The translations under genes were made by a program, and so were the position numbers. Source: Escherichia sp. E1V33 (GTDB taxonomy: Bacteria > Pseudomonadota > Gammaproteobacteria > Enterobacterales > Enterobacteriaceae). From it: DNA of 64,000 bases. The notes beneath the pieces are model-generated. The model saw only the letters and a list, made by a program, of their open reading frames with translations, was not told the origin of the DNA and made no database searches. Numbering within the stretch: the stretch's first letter is position 1; each line of letters starts with the position of its first letter. The stretch is taken from the NCBI RefSeq assembly GCF_004211955.1, contig NZ_RHJI01000019.1, positions 62,001-126,000 on the forward strand. Direction: 5' to 3'. Shown one piece after another: positions 62,947 through 64,000 of this stretch.

Positions 62947-64000
62947 GCCATTTCAGCGCCCGTTTTCGCTGGCAACCCGCCTGACCTTTTTTATCAGCCT
63001 GGCCACCATCGCGGCGTTTTTCGCCTTTGCATGGATCATGATCCACTCAGTAAAAGTGCATTTTGCCGAGCAGGATATTAATGATTTAAAAGAGATTAGC
63101 GCCACCCTTGAACGGGTACTAAATCACCCTGACGAAACGCAAGCCCGACGCTTAATGACGCTGGAAGATATCGTCAGTGGTTATTCCAATGTGTTGATTT
63201 CCCTGGCAGATAGCCAGGGTAAAACGGTGTATCACTCCCCCGGTGCGCCGGATATCCGCGAGTTTACGCGTGACGCCATACCCGATAAAGATGCTCAGGG
63301 CGGCGAGGTGTATCTCCTTTCCGGCCCGACGATTATGATGCCAGGACACGGTCACGGGCATATGGAACACAGCAACTGGCGGATGATTAACTTGCCGGTT
63401 GGCCCGTTGGTGGACGGCAAACCGATTTATACGCTCTACATCGCGCTTTCGATCGATTTTCATCTTCATTACATAAATGATTTGATGAATAAACTTATTA
63501 TGACCGCATCGGTAATCAGCATCCTGATCGTCTTTATCGTGCTGTTGGCGGTACATAAAGGTCACGCGCCGATCCGCAGCGTCAGCCGTCAAATCCAGAA
63601 TATCACCTCGAAAGATCTCGACGTTCGCCTCGACCCACAGACCGTGCCTATTGAGCTGGAGCAGCTGGTACTGTCGTTCAACCATATGATCGAGCGTATT
63701 GAGGATGTCTTTACCCGCCAGTCCAATTTTTCAGCGGATATCGCCCACGAAATTCGCACACCAATTACGAATCTCATTACGCAAACGGAAATCGCCCTCA
63801 GCCAGTCGCGCAGTCAGAAGGAGCTGGAAGATGTGCTCTATTCTAATCTCGAAGAGCTGACGCGAATGGCGAAAATGGTCAGCGATATGCTGTTTCTCGC
63901 CCAGGCCGATAACAACCAGCTAATCCCCGAAAAGAAAATGCTCAACCTGGCGGATGAAGTCGGCAAAGTGTTCGATTTTTTCGAGGCGTTAGCGGAAGAT
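62936..64000 (+). CDS. cusS: Copper/silver sensor kinase CusS (partial, runs off the right edge)
   Basis: The first 355 codons of a sensor kinase whose E. coli form has 480 residues. Two transmembrane helices (about 15-37 and 187-207) frame a periplasmic sensor part containing the metal-binding-like [20 protein letters not shown] linker and dimerisation helix follow, with the phospho-accepting His271 in [14 protein letters not shown]. The ATP-binding domain lies beyond the window. The ATG at 62936 lies inside the end of cusR, indicating coupling. Confidence 0.96.
   Translation, partial: MVNKPFQRPFSLATRLTFFISLATIAAFFAFAWIMIHSVKVHFAEQDINDLKEISATLERVLNHPDETQARRLMTLEDIVSGYSNVLISLADSQGKTVYHSPGAPDIREFTRDAIPDKDAQGGEVYLLSGPTIMMPGHGHGHMEHSNWRMINLPVGPLVDGKPIYTLYIALSIDFHLHYINDLMNKLIMTASVISILIVFIVLLAVHKGHAPIRSVSRQIQNITSKDLDVRLDPQTVPIELEQLVLSFNHMIERIEDVFTRQSNFSADIAHEIRTPITNLITQTEIALSQSRSQKELEDVLYSNLEELTRMAKMVSDMLFLAQADNNQLIPEKKMLNLADEVGKVFDFFEALAED

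Overview
This window is chromosomal DNA of an Escherichia coli-type enterobacterium. Gene order, operon structure and nearly all protein sequences match, as far as I can recall them, the E. coli K-12 segment from lipB (about minute 14) back to cusS (about minute 13), read in the opposite direction to K-12 numbering. It is not K-12 itself. ybeF is absent between lipB and lipA, ybdR is absent between rnk and uspG, and no IS186 lies beside hokE. ybeM is full length, and pagP and ybdO are clearly more diverged than their neighbours. I saw no prophage, integrase, CRISPR array, tRNA, rRNA or complete insertion sequence. These comparisons come from memory, not from a search.

Layout. 1-3.4 kb: lipoate synthesis (end of lipB, lipA), tatE, the amidase ybeM, the fluoride channel crcB and cspE. 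3.5-6.1 kb: pagP (lipid A palmitoylation) and dcuC (anaerobic C4-dicarboxylate carrier), separated by an AT-rich regulatory region. 6.1-15.6 kb: citrate fermentation, with the DpiB/DpiA two-component system divergent from citCDEFXG-citT. 15.6-17.9 kb: rna, rnk, a possible 29-residue membrane peptide and uspG. 18-21.4 kb: peroxide and thiol defence (ahpC-ahpF, divergent dsbG). 21.6-24.5 kb: an AT-rich accessory trio, ybdO (LysR regulator), ybdN (PAPS-reductase-like) and ybdM (ParB/sulfiredoxin-like). 24.5-29.4 kb: ybdL and hcxA/ybdH around a MetJ operator, then cstA-ybdD.

29.5-49.7 kb is the complete enterobactin system. EntC, EntB and EntA make 2,3-dihydroxybenzoate. EntE, EntB, EntF, EntD and YbdZ assemble the siderophore, with EntH proofreading. 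EntS exports it. FepA, FepB, FepDG and FepC import the ferric complex, and Fes hydrolyses it to release iron. fepE, a Wzz-like gene, sits inside the cluster. Fur-box-like sequences occur in the three divergent control regions. 49.8-55.9 kb: the hokE toxin locus, ybdK, ybdJ, ybdF, nfsB, mscM/ybdG and pheP. 56-64 kb: the copper/silver efflux system cusCFBA with its regulators cusR and cusS; cusS runs off the right edge.

Almost everything here is known core genome. I found no clearly undescribed system. The items most worth a second look are the ybdO-ybdN-ybdM trio, the small ORF at 17250, the replaced or deleted ybeF and ybdR loci, the PhoP-type promoter candidate at pagP, and a GC-rich palindrome family present twice.
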